The position numbers were made by a program, and so were the translations under genes. This document shows, piece by piece, positions 27,190 through 35,279 of a stretch of 64,000 nt of DNA. The notes under the pieces are model-generated. The model searched no databases, had not been told where the DNA came from, and worked only from the letters and a program-made list of their open reading frames with translations. This DNA is from Nocardia albiluteola. GTDB taxonomy: Bacteria; Actinomycetota; Actinomycetes; Mycobacteriales; Mycobacteriaceae. The stretch is taken from positions 62,001-126,000 of the forward strand of contig NZ_JAHKNI010000005.1 of assembly GCF_018860155.1 (NCBI RefSeq), read 5' to 3'. Positions within the stretch are counted from its first letter, which is position 1; every line of letters starts with the position of its first letter.

Positions 27190-28557
27190 CTAGGAAGCAT
27201 TTTTTTCCAACTTCGTTCCAACTTTGGCGGTCCGTCCTTTGTTCCGCCGCCGGTCGATCCAGATCCGGTGCTTACGGTACGCCGTCGGTGTCCAATCCAG
27301 GGCAAGTGTCTCCAGTGCATCGGCGTTGTCGACAGGCTCGATCGGGCGCCCCTTTGGGTCGATGTAGTGCCGTTGCGCAATCGTTCGTCGAAGTGCCGAT
27401 GTGTGGCCCAGTTGCGCACTGGCCTTGTCATCGTCGCCGGTGACCACGGCAACGACGGTTGCGACCGTATCCCGAAGGTTCGTCCAGATGAACCACTCGT
27501 ATTCATTGTCACGGAATGTGCGCAAGGTCTCAAGAGCTGCTTGCACCGTGGAGGGGTGTAGCCAATCGCCGTTGCCGTAGGGCGGCAGAAATATGGCTTG
27601 TTCGTCAGATGCTGGCTGGTCGAACTCTCGCCAAGCTCTGAGTATTGTCGTTAGCCATCGGGGCGCAACGACGTAATAGTGGGGGCCGCGCTTGCGCTTG
27701 TTCTGTCGGTGGAATGGTTCTGCGACAATAGTTCCGCAGACATGAATGATTGCCCGTTCTTCGTCCAGGTCGAGGACGTCGCGCCATCGCACTGCAATTG
27801 CCTCGGAGGGCCTCATGCCGGTCCCAAGCAGTAAGAGAAAGTAACAAGGAAGATACTCGCTGGGGCTGTAGCCGTATTCGAGCCAACGTGTGATGGCGTT
27901 CAGTACACCCGTAGGCTCGGCGCCGACCAGCGCACGAGGTTCGTAGCCTCCAGGTTTGGGTTGGGGTATACCCTGCATAGGGTTCACTTCGATGGGAGCA
28001 CTGGTCATCAGCATCTTCCACACGTTCTTGAGTATGACGTGGTGGAGCATCGCGGTGTTGGGGGCAACTTCGAATACTTCGTCGAGGTAGTCGACGATAT
28101 CCAACCGGTTGCACGCCTCTCCGATCGTCAATCCGCCAAATTCTTTCTCCAACTTGTAGGCATTCGGCTTTCGGTTTCGTGCGTTCTTAGGGGCAGGTTT
28201 GATACCTCGGTGGTAATTGTTGTAAGTGCGTTGGACTATCTCGCCCTTGGCAACTCGCGCCGACTGGAGTTTCAGCCAATAGTCGAATACGTCGATCATC
28301 TTGTCCGTGAGCGCGAACCGCCGGCGCTGTGAAAGTCTCCGTCGATTGCTTCCTTTGGTGTTGTTTTTATCGAAGTTGTGCCAGAAGTCATCGAGGCATT
28401 CTTTACGAGTCCTGCCTTTGCCGCTGCTGCGAGGATAATCGCCGTTGAGGGCGCGGTGCCTGACCCGAGTCAATCTCCAGATGCCGTCTGGACCTTTCGT
28501 CGGGTTGATTTTGTCTTGGTCCGGTGGTGCGCCGGGGACTAGTTTGTCTTGCGACAT
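27190..28557 (-). CDS. int: site-specific integrase, tyrosine recombinase
   Basis: A 455-residue phage-type recombinase that should integrate and excise the element. Catalytic residues are visible: Arg249 in LLLLGTGMRPSEAIAVRW, Arg362 in WTNLRDTVAT, His385 in LGHTSALRRT and the Tyr nucleophile at 398 in QRHYID. The usual His of the second box (HxxR) is Asn. The N-terminal part includes a core-binding domain (about residues 80-210). ATG 28557 is used because the leader upstream overlaps the excisionase gene. Codon use and GC are lower than in the flanking chromosome, a sign of transfer. Confidence 0.93.
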   Translation of the reverse strand: MSQDKLVPGAPPDQDKINPTKGPDGIWRLTRVRHRALNGDYPRSSGKGRTRKECLDDFWHNFDKNNTKGSNRRRLSQRRRFALTDKMIDVFDYWLKLQSARVAKGEIVQRTYNNYHRGIKPAPKNARNRKPNAYKLEKEFGGLTIGEACNRLDIVDYLDEVFEVAPNTAMLHHVILKNVWKMLMTSAPIEVNPMQGIPQPKPGGYEPRALVGAEPTGVLNAITRWLEYGYSPSEYLPCYFLLLLGTGMRPSEAIAVRWRDVLDLDEERAIIHVCGTIVAEPFHRQNKRKRGPHYYVVAPRWLTTILRAWREFDQPASDEQAIFLPPYGNGDWLHPSTVQAALETLRTFRDNEYEWFIWTNLRDTVATVVAVVTGDDDKASAQLGHTSALRRTIAQRHYIDPKGRPIEPVDNADALETLALDWTPTAYRKHRIWIDRRRNKGRTAKVGTKLEKNAS

Positions 28558-28763
28558 GCCGCCTTCCTCGTTCGGTCTGTGTCGAGCGCATCTTGTGCCC
28601 AAGCGTCGAAGTCCTTGCGGGGGTAGCGGACTTCACCTCCGCCTAGACGCCTGCATGGAGGCCCCTTGCCCGCGCTTGCCCAATTGGCAAGCGTCTTAGG
28701 GGCGAGCCGTAATCGCTCGGCGACTTCGGCTCGGGTCAGGTATGTCGGCTCGGTTATGGCCAT
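28539..28763 (-). CDS. xis: excisionase-like MerR-type helix-turn-helix protein
   Basis: A 74-residue DNA-binding protein with the typical HTH_17 pattern: YLTRAEVAERLRLAPKTLAN, then GGGEVRYPRKDFDAW. Such proteins bind next to attachment sites and direct the integrase to excision. GGAGAG precedes ATG 28763, and the 3' end overlaps the integrase start by 19 bases, so the two are coupled. Confidence 0.88.
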   Translation of the reverse strand: MAITEPTYLTRAEVAERLRLAPKTLANWASAGKGPPCRRLGGGEVRYPRKDFDAWAQDALDTDRTRKAACRKTN

Positions 28764-29043
28764 GTGGACTCTCCATGGACTCTGTGGCTGGAACAAGACC
28801 TCGCCGGTTCGCCGGACGGTAGCCGAAGGGGATTCCGGCCGCTTGGCTGAACGAGTGGACTCGGTGTGCACGATCACGCGGGCCTGGCGGGTCCGCACCG
28901 AGGTTGCGGGTGTTGATCGCAGTCCAATACGACCTGGACCGATCCGTCGACTGGACGCCCGTGTACTGCAGGTCGTTCGTTGCGGCGCTGTCCGTGCGGA
29001 TCGCTGGGTACATGGGGGATACAGTAGCGCATGAAGAGAACAG
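28764..29043. other. 280-bp leader of the int/xis unit, no gene seen
   Basis: No frame here has convincing coding features. The stretch separates the excisionase gene from the 11-bp repeats at 29044 and probably holds the minus-strand int/xis promoter. Confidence 0.4.
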
Positions 29044-29090
29044 ATTCTATTGAAGTTCTATTGACAGTCGGATGATGTTCTATCTAGATT
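29044..29090 (+). promoter_or_regulatory. promoter overlapped by 11-bp direct repeats
   Basis: Copies of (A/G)TTCTAT(T/C)(G/T)A start at 29044, 29055 and 29077, with a degenerate unit at 29066, giving an exact 11-bp period. TTGACA (29061-29066) and TAGATT (29085-29090), 18 bases apart, form a plus-strand promoter. The same arrangement recurs at 40828. Confidence 0.7.
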
Positions 29091-29213
29091 CCTCATCGAG
29101 GGGTGGGAGTCCGGCTCCGAGAGCCTTCGTCAGTGCGCACCGACGCGCTGGATCGGCTGTCACGTCCTCGATCCCGGCCCGCACTGTGCGGCTCGATCGA
29201 TGAAAGGAACGAA

Positions 29214-29294
29214 ATGGACATCATTGGTACGGCGATCAACCTCTGGCACGGCTTTCTCGACGTGATCGCCCTTGCCTCGTGGTTCCTTCCCTGA
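29214..29294 (+). CDS. 26-residue micropeptide of the element
   Basis: A short ORF after AAAGGAACGAA with a strongly hydrophobic product (MDIIGTAINLWHGFLDVIAL, then ASWFLP). It has three aromatic-rich turns and two acidic residues, compatible with a membrane-active amphipathic helix. A perfect rho-independent terminator follows at once, and a strong promoter with operator-like repeats lies 124 bases upstream, so this is a dedicated small transcription unit of about 250 bases. No family was recognised. It has the same length as the chromosomal micro-ORF at 25553. Confidence 0.65.
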   Translation: MDIIGTAINLWHGFLDVIALASWFLP

Positions 29295-29303
29295 TCCTGT
29301 CCC

Positions 29304-29340
29304 GCGGGGCCGCGCAACTACATTGCGCGGCCCCGCTTTT
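29304..29340 (+). terminator. strong rho-independent terminator
   Basis: A perfect 14-bp stem (29304-29317 with 29323-29336), five-base loop CTACA, and TTTT. It ends the micropeptide transcript. Confidence 0.9.
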
Positions 29341-29646
29341 CGATAGCCGCCGATGGGTCGCACCCGGGCGGGCAGTTCTGAACGCGTCCGGTCCCGGTCG
29401 AGGTCCGTGCGAGCGTCGATGATCACCAGCCATCGCAGCGGTGCACGCCCGCGGCCTGGACGCCAATTGCGAAGGGCAAGTGAGCATGACCATCTCTTCT
29501 CTCGGCGATCGCGTCGAGTTGACAAGCAGCACAGCTCAATTGAATGACTACGGCACATCGTCGCCAGTTGGGGCATTGACCGATCGGCGAGGTCCCGCTG
29601 CATCGGGCGAAAGCCCGGAAAGGGCAGTTCGGTCGGAGGATGCGCG
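29341..29646. other. 306-bp region before the cutinase-like gene, no gene seen
   Basis: Short frames exist, but none has a ribosome site together with natural composition. It probably holds the promoter of the cargo operon that starts at 29647. Confidence 0.4.
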
Positions 29647-30861
29647 GTGAGCCGAGGAAAGTTCGGAGGGGTGCTCGGGTCGGCCGCCCTTGTCGCCGCG
29701 GCGTTGGGCGTGGGCACCGGAACGGCGGCCGCGGATACCGGTGCCGGACCGCTGCCAGAGGGCTGCCGCGCGCTGGTGGTGATCGGGATCCAGGGGACCG
29801 GCCAATCTTCCCCGGATCCGCAAGCCGATACCGGCATGCTCGGCAGCATCCTGGGCCCGCTGGCCCACGACAACGACATGGCCCAGGTCTTCATCCCCTA
29901 CCCGGCGAGTTTCGGCAGCGTGCCTGGCACCCCTCCCGGCCCGACTTTCGCCGCGTCGGCCCTCCAGGCGCAGACGCGGCTGGACGTCACGGCTGCGGAC
30001 GTTGCCGCGCAGTGCCCAACCTCGCGGATCGCGGTTGTCGGGTACTCCCAAGGGGCCGGTGCTGCAACAGATTTCGCCCGTCGGGAGGGCGCAGGGACGG
30101 GGCCGGTGCCTTCGGATCGCATCGCGGGCATCGCTGCGATATCGGACTGGACCCGCCCACCCGGCCCGAATGCTGTCCCGGGCCGCCCCGGGCAACAATC
30201 CCCGGACCCGGTGCCGGGAACATCCGGAACCTCGACCAAGTCCGTGCGGCTGGCGCCGGTGCCCGCCGATGGTGGAATCGCGTCGAATCCACAGGATTTC
30301 GGGACCGTCAACGGGAGGGTTGTGGAGATCTGCGCGGACGGGGATCTCGCCTGCAATGCCCCCGACAACGCCGATGCAGTGAAATTCGCGGCAGGAGTCG
30401 CGGCGCATACCGATTTCCGCGACCCGATTACGGCGGTCACCTCGGCGGGAGCGGCAGTGTCGGGGGCGTTGTCCACGGCCACGACCCAAACATTGCTCGA
30501 CGACGTCAATGTCCAGGGCGGCCAAGTCGATTATCTGCCGGGTCGCAGCATCTCTGACCGCGTGGCGCAGGCGGCGGTCTCACCTGACCCGGCGCCGCCG
30601 GCACAGCAGGCGCAGGCCGCCGCCGCGAAGATGCAGCAGGTGATCGGGGCGGTGGTGGCCGATCCGATCGGACAACTGCCGCACCTGGCGGCCCAGCTCG
30701 CCGCCGCAATCGGACCCAATCTCGCGGCGAACGCCGCCGACGGAACGGCACTGGTGCGCCTCGCCGGCTCGATCGGCCCCCACGATTCATATACCGCTAA
30801 TCCTCAAGTGACACAGTGGATGTCAGCGTTGGCCCACGATGCCGTCGGAGGGCGACGATGA
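29647..30861 (+). CDS. cutinase-family secreted protein
   Basis: A 404-residue protein with an N-terminal signal peptide (GGVLGSAALVAAALGVGTGT, then AAADTG). The alpha/beta hydrolase core shows the nucleophile elbow VVGYSQGAGAATDFA near residue 138, the acid in EICADGDLACN near residue 226 and the His in VAAHTDFRDP. This is a full Ser-Asp-His set as in actinobacterial cutinase-like esterases, some of which act on mycolate glycolipids. The C-terminal third (after residue 270) is an Ala/Gln-rich helical region not found in single-domain cutinases. It starts the cargo operon and overlaps the next gene by ATGA. Confidence 0.85.
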   Translation: MSRGKFGGVLGSAALVAAALGVGTGTAAADTGAGPLPEGCRALVVIGIQGTGQSSPDPQADTGMLGSILGPLAHDNDMAQVFIPYPASFGSVPGTPPGPTFAASALQAQTRLDVTAADVAAQCPTSRIAVVGYSQGAGAATDFARREGAGTGPVPSDRIAGIAAISDWTRPPGPNAVPGRPGQQSPDPVPGTSGTSTKSVRLAPVPADGGIASNPQDFGTVNGRVVEICADGDLACNAPDNADAVKFAAGVAAHTDFRDPITAVTSAGAAVSGALSTATTQTLLDDVNVQGGQVDYLPGRSISDRVAQAAVSPDPAPPAQQAQAAAAKMQQVIGAVVADPIGQLPHLAAQLAAAIGPNLAANAADGTALVRLAGSIGPHDSYTANPQVTQWMSALAHDAVGGRR

Positions 30862-32738
30862 TCAGCCCGGCGGCGCGATCCGCCCGCGCGGTCGCGGTGG
30901 TCAACGTGATCACCGGCCCCCACCGGCTGGAAACATGGATCACCGACGCGTTCTCGGCCACCCTGTCGACCCTCGACACAGCGGACGGGCTGAAACGATT
31001 CGATCTCGTTCGTGTGTCCGCCACGGATCGTGCGGTCCTGGCCTCCATCACCGTATGGGACGACATCGCCGCATTCGAGCGGTGGCGGCTCAGCCCCTCA
31101 TTCGCGGCAGCACATCCACACCGGGGGGAGCACGCTGCAAAGTTCGCCGAACTACGGGCCGAGCGCCTCGAATTCCCGGTGCGGACGCGGCGCTACGGCC
31201 ACGACCTGACTACCGAGCAGATCATCGCCCAGGTACGGACAGCGCATCCTGATCTCGTTCCCTCGCGCGGGCAGTTGGTTCACGAGCTGCACTGGCCAGA
31301 CTCGGGGCGCGCAAGCCCGCCGCGAGCTTCCTGGATTCTTCTGATCGCTTGCAGTGCAACATTTCTCGCCCTGCTCGACGCCACTGTAGTGAATCTCGCG
31401 TTCACCGCGCTGGCGATGCGGTTTCCAGCGGCCGGGCCGAATTTGGCGTGGGTCATCAGTGGGTTCGCGACCGCTTTCGCGGCCGTGCTGACCGTCGCAG
31501 GCCGATGGGCCGACTCCATCGGGCACCGCCGCGTGCTGGTGGCAGGGGTGCTCGGATTCGCGGTCACGTCGTTGGGGTGCGCACTGGCGCCGAACGCCGG
31601 CGTGCTGATCGCAGCGCGGGTCGCTCAAGGCGTCGCGGCGGCGCTGATGCTGTCCCCGGCCTTGGGAGCGGTGCTGGCCAGCGTTCCGCCGGACCGCGCT
31701 GGGGCCGGAATCCGCGCGTGGGCGGCAGCCGGAGCGCTGGCAGCCGCGCTCGGCCCGGCCGTCGGCGCGGCGGCAGTCACGTGGTGGGGGTGGCAAGCGA
31801 TCTTCCTGCTCAACCTACCCGTCTGCGCGATCCTTATCCCTCTGAGCGTGATAGCGCTGCCACCAGATACCCGGCATCAGCGTGGGAGGCCGGATCTGGT
31901 CGGGGCGCTGCTATGGAGTGGCGGCGTCGCGATGCTGGTCGCGACCCTGACCGAGGGCCACTCCTGGGGAACGGCCAGCGCGGCCACGGCCACAATGGCG
32001 CTGACGGTCGCTGGGCTGCTGGGCTGCGCGGCCGCGTGCTGGCGCGGGGCTACCCACACCCGGCCGGGGCTGCCGGTACGGCTGTGGCGCAGGTCTACGC
32101 CGTTCGCTATCTCGGGCGCGGTCCAAGCCGCACTCGGCGTCGTGATGGGCGTGGTGCTCCTGGCGATTCCCGTTTTCCTGCAGCAGGTTTGGCGTCAATC
32201 ACTGCTGCATACCGCGGGCTGTATCGGCGTGATCGGGGTGGCGGCGATGCTGTCGGCCCCGATCTGCGGTCGAGGTGTGCCCGCGCGGCGCCCCGGATGG
32301 CTGTGCGCCGCCGGAATGGCACTCATCGCCGCTGCCTGCGCAGTCTGCACAAGCGAACACTTCTCCGCCACCACCGATCTGCCGTTGTGGTGGCCGTTAG
32401 CGATCGCGTTCGGCGTGGGGGTCGGCGCTACGGTCACCGGCCTGGCGATCATCACTGCCGCCACAGTGCCCGAGGCAGATATCAGCGCCGGGCTGGGCAT
32501 GGGCCTGACCCTGCGCCAGACCGGGTCCGCGCTCGGCGTCGCGATCGTGGCCGCGGTCGTGGCCCCCGGCCCGCAGTACATCCCCTCGATACACCGACTC
32601 TTCGCGATCACCAGCGTCGTCGTGCTGCTCGGCGCGCTCGCCGCGGTGGCGATTCAGCTCCCCGCGCACCGACCCGCCCGCCGGAGCGTCCGCACTGCAC
32701 CCGGAACACCCGTCCAGCAGACTGGAGAACCTCTGTGA
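30858..32738 (+). CDS. MFS drug:H+ antiporter (DHA2 type) with N-terminal ABM-like domain
   Basis: A 626-residue fusion. Residues 10-100 look like an antibiotic-biosynthesis-monooxygenase ferredoxin fold (AVVNVITGPHRLETWITDAF, SATDRAVLASITVWDDIAAF, then the WRLSPSF segment). From residue 150 there are about 14 hydrophobic helices with the MFS motif A GRWADSIGHRRVLVAG and the start SATFLALLDATVVNLAFTAL of EmrB/QacA-type exporters. A transporter joined to a small ABM domain is unusual. The gene overlaps its neighbours by ATGA and GTGA and is part of the metabolic cargo operon; it may export the product of the enzymes downstream. Confidence 0.85.
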   Translation: MISPAARSARAVAVVNVITGPHRLETWITDAFSATLSTLDTADGLKRFDLVRVSATDRAVLASITVWDDIAAFERWRLSPSFAAAHPHRGEHAAKFAELRAERLEFPVRTRRYGHDLTTEQIIAQVRTAHPDLVPSRGQLVHELHWPDSGRASPPRASWILLIACSATFLALLDATVVNLAFTALAMRFPAAGPNLAWVISGFATAFAAVLTVAGRWADSIGHRRVLVAGVLGFAVTSLGCALAPNAGVLIAARVAQGVAAALMLSPALGAVLASVPPDRAGAGIRAWAAAGALAAALGPAVGAAAVTWWGWQAIFLLNLPVCAILIPLSVIALPPDTRHQRGRPDLVGALLWSGGVAMLVATLTEGHSWGTASAATATMALTVAGLLGCAAACWRGATHTRPGLPVRLWRRSTPFAISGAVQAALGVVMGVVLLAIPVFLQQVWRQSLLHTAGCIGVIGVAAMLSAPICGRGVPARRPGWLCAAGMALIAAACAVCTSEHFSATTDLPLWWPLAIAFGVGVGATVTGLAIITAATVPEADISAGLGMGLTLRQTGSALGVAIVAAVVAPGPQYIPSIHRLFAITSVVVLLGALAAVAIQLPAHRPARRSVRTAPGTPVQQTGEPL

Positions 32739-33619
32739 CCTACACGCAGACAACCGATTTCGAAGAACTACTGAACCTGCTCGCCCTCGACCCGACCGAC
32801 GCGGACACCTTCACCGGCCACCATCCGACCAAGAGTTGGAAGCGTGTCTTCGGCGGTCAATTCCTGGCGCAAGCCGTTATGGCCGCCGGGCGCACTGTTA
32901 CCGACTATGAACGGCGGCCGTTGCACACGCTCAGCGCGCATTTCGTGCGGGCCGGCAGCCTCGATGAGCCGGTGTCCTATCACGTCGAGCGTTTGCGCGA
33001 TGGGCGTTCGCTGGCCAGCCGCGCCGTGACCGCCTACCAGGGTGAGCAGGTAGTGGCGGTGTTCCTCGCCGGATTTCAAGCCTCACGGGCAGGGCTCGAA
33101 CATCAGGTCCCGATGCCGAGGGTGCCAGCCCCGCAGGGCCTGCCGCAGATCGCCGCATCCTTCGCGGACCGAGAGGGCCTGGAAATGTTCTCGGAGTCGC
33201 TGATGCCGCTGGACATTCGGTACACCGATGCGCCCCCGTGGGTGCTGCAGAAGCAAGGCCGTCGCCCCACTGTGTGCCGGGCGTGGATGCGCGCGGACGG
33301 CACACTGCCGGACGCCCCGCTCATCCATGCCGCGGTGCTCGCGTACGCCAGCGACCAGACACCGCTGGATCCGATCGTCACTAGATACGGCCTGGCCTGG
33401 GGTGCGGACCGGATCGTTCCGGCCACGCTCGACCATCACCTGTGGATCCACCGGCCACCGCGGATGAACGCCTGGACCCTCTACGCGACCCAATCGCCTA
33501 CCGCCGCAGGCTCCCGGGCACTGGTTACCGGACAGCTCTACACCGATGACGGAATGCAAATCGCCACCGTCACACAGGAGGATGCGGTGCTCGCCTATCG
33601 ACGCGGGACCGCGTCGTGA
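32735..33619 (+). CDS. acyl-CoA thioesterase II (TesB type)
   Basis: A 294-residue double hot-dog protein. Family segments: RVFGGQFLAQAVMAAGRTV, the DGRSLASRAVTAYQGEQVV region, and PATLDHHLWIHRPPRMNAW with SPTAAGSRALVTGQLYTDDG and TQEDAV. The Asp of LDHHLW, the Ser/Thr of QSPTA and the Gln of TQED match the TesB catalytic residues. It cleaves acyl-CoA thioesters. GTG 32735 overlaps the transporter stop and is preceded by GGAG. Its presence within a mobile cargo operon with FAD, DUF2236 and P450 genes suggests release of an acyl product. Confidence 0.92.
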   Translation: MTYTQTTDFEELLNLLALDPTDADTFTGHHPTKSWKRVFGGQFLAQAVMAAGRTVTDYERRPLHTLSAHFVRAGSLDEPVSYHVERLRDGRSLASRAVTAYQGEQVVAVFLAGFQASRAGLEHQVPMPRVPAPQGLPQIAASFADREGLEMFSESLMPLDIRYTDAPPWVLQKQGRRPTVCRAWMRADGTLPDAPLIHAAVLAYASDQTPLDPIVTRYGLAWGADRIVPATLDHHLWIHRPPRMNAWTLYATQSPTAAGSRALVTGQLYTDDGMQIATVTQEDAVLAYRRGTAS

Positions 33620-33960
33620 CCGCCGGTTCCACGGTCTTCGACGTCGCCCGTCCATCGGCCCCAGAGCCTGCTCCGGTTACCCGCACCTGGGGCGTGGCGA
33701 GCCTGCGGCGAGACCTCGACCAGCTGCCGGACTTCTGGCCACGGCGCGGCGGCGAGACCGGGCGAAAGCGAGATTTAAGGCCAGACCGTATGAGCCACAA
33801 CACTATTGCCGCAGTCATCGCATCTTTCATCGGCGTGGCCGCGACGGTCATGACATGCATCGGAATCCGAGATCCGCAGTGCAAACACGGTGCAGAACAA
33901 CAAGTTCCGAGCGCATCGCACAATCCGGAGAAACAACCGAATATCCAGGAGGGGACATGA
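33616..33960 (+). CDS. small hypothetical protein with one membrane segment
   Basis: A 114-codon frame that starts with GTG overlapping the thioesterase stop and ends overlapping the next ATG (ATGA), so translational coupling is plausible. Residues 62-82 form one hydrophobic helix (NTIAAVIASFIGVAATVMTC). A shorter reading from ATG 33790 (56 codons) keeps only the membrane part and its tail and has AAGG upstream. No family was recognised. Confidence 0.5.
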   Translation: MTAGSTVFDVARPSAPEPAPVTRTWGVASLRRDLDQLPDFWPRRGGETGRKRDLRPDRMSHNTIAAVIASFIGVAATVMTCIGIRDPQCKHGAEQQVPSASHNPEKQPNIQEGT

Positions 33961-34865
33961 CCCAGCAATCCAGAGCGGCTTGGCTGCAGCAGTACGGGCT
34001 GACGCTACCGCAGCACCGGCCCGAGATCGACGTCGATGATCCACTCGACATCGAGCAACGTCGGGCCCCTGCGAACGTCCGAGTTCATCTCGAGCTGATG
34101 ATCCGGGCGGCCGCGGTTGCCAGCCTCTCCGAGAGCGAGTTCATCGCGCGGATCCGGTCTACCAGCACCGAGATCTGGGCAGCCTCGGGCGCGACCCCGA
34201 TCACCCGGTACGCGCTGGCGCACGACGGAAGGCTCTACCGCGATATCGACCTGGGCAGGGACCTGGCGCTCACGGTGCTGCGCGGCGCCTGGGACACCAG
34301 CTACGCCGCCCAAGCCCACGCTGCGATGATGTGGCAGGCGCAGCACGTGCGCGGCGCGCACGACCGCGGCGATATCCGGCTCAGCCATCCGGTCATGTGG
34401 GCCCGGATGATCACTGCGGCCGGGCAGATCGGTGCCACGCTGCGGCCCGTCCCTCCGGCCGCGACGGGAGTGTGGGCGCACGCTGCCGCTCGCACCGCGG
34501 GAGTCCTTGCGCAATGGTCTCACCGGGCACAGCCCGCCATGACCGAGCGAATCGCGGGGGCCGCACTGGATTTGGGACGGTCTGCGCAGACCGCACCGCC
34601 AGAGACGACCAGACGCGAGATCGGCGCGTGCACGGCGCGCGTCGCGTATGGACTCGCCCAACTCGATCGCGCGGTGATCGATCCACCTCGGGAGCAGTTG
34701 CTCTTGCTGGCGCAGCTGATGGGCGTGGTCCTGCTGATCGCCAAGGCACACCGGGACCGGGGCGAGATCCACCCGGGGCGCGGCCTCGAGGCTGCTGCTG
34801 CATCGCTGTCGATGGTATGCCGAGACCTGCACACGCAGGCACAGCGCCGGGGATCGGCACAATGA
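33957..34865 (+). CDS. hypothetical protein, 302 aa, cargo operon
   Basis: A soluble, mainly helical protein with a strong ribosome site (AGGAGGGGAC before ATG). It contains LPQHRPEIDVDDPLDIEQRR near the N-terminus and long Ala-rich helices. No domain, signal peptide or catalytic motif was recognised. It overlaps both neighbours by four bases, so it is made together with the thioesterase and the next small protein. Confidence 0.7.
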   Translation: MTQQSRAAWLQQYGLTLPQHRPEIDVDDPLDIEQRRAPANVRVHLELMIRAAAVASLSESEFIARIRSTSTEIWAASGATPITRYALAHDGRLYRDIDLGRDLALTVLRGAWDTSYAAQAHAAMMWQAQHVRGAHDRGDIRLSHPVMWARMITAAGQIGATLRPVPPAATGVWAHAAARTAGVLAQWSHRAQPAMTERIAGAALDLGRSAQTAPPETTRREIGACTARVAYGLAQLDRAVIDPPREQLLLLAQLMGVVLLIAKAHRDRGEIHPGRGLEAAAASLSMVCRDLHTQAQRRGSAQ

Positions 34866-35248
34866 GCGCCCGAGCATTGCCGATCTCGATCGAGGCCGCT
34901 CGCGGTCTGGCCGAAATCAGCGACGGACTGGTTCTGGTCTTGCTGCGCGACCAGCAGGTGGTCGGTGTACTGCACGTCGAGGAAGGCGCCGCGGATGCTG
35001 TCGGGGCCGCGGCGACAACGGTGCTTGCCGACCAGGCAGTAGTTGTCGTCATCGCGACTCTGAAAGCCGCTGGCCGTCTGATACTCCTGGCAGACCAGAT
35101 GCGAAAGATATTGGCTGCCAACGGTGTCGAGGTGACAGCCAGTGTGCACGTTCCCAGTCTGAAGCCGGGGGCGCGGTGGACGGACCTGGCGTTGGTCGAC
35201 GCGCGGGACGGCATTCTCGGCCGCATGATCGGACGACGACGCCGATGA
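34862..35248 (+). CDS. hypothetical protein, 128 aa
   Basis: A soluble alpha/beta protein (LAEISDGLVLVLLRDQQVVG; LADQAVVVVIATLKAAGRLI; ALVDARDGILGRMIGRRRR). The alternation of a beta strand, helix and strand resembles the core of DUF4192 proteins, but the match is weak and the length is short. It overlaps the preceding gene by ATGA. Function is unknown. Confidence 0.6.
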   Translation: MSARALPISIEAARGLAEISDGLVLVLLRDQQVVGVLHVEEGAADAVGAAATTVLADQAVVVVIATLKAAGRLILLADQMRKILAANGVEVTASVHVPSLKPGARWTDLALVDARDGILGRMIGRRRR

Positions 35249-35279
35249 CCACGCCAAGCAGGTCGACGAGCGAGCCCAG

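Noticed and set aside
31349..33619. A 756-codon plus-strand frame covering the thioesterase
   Set aside because: Only its last 294 codons are the thioesterase. The first part is the MFS gene in a shifted frame.
34862..35248. Firm assignment to DUF4192
   Set aside because: The similarity is only in general strand-helix pattern, so it is left as hypothetical.
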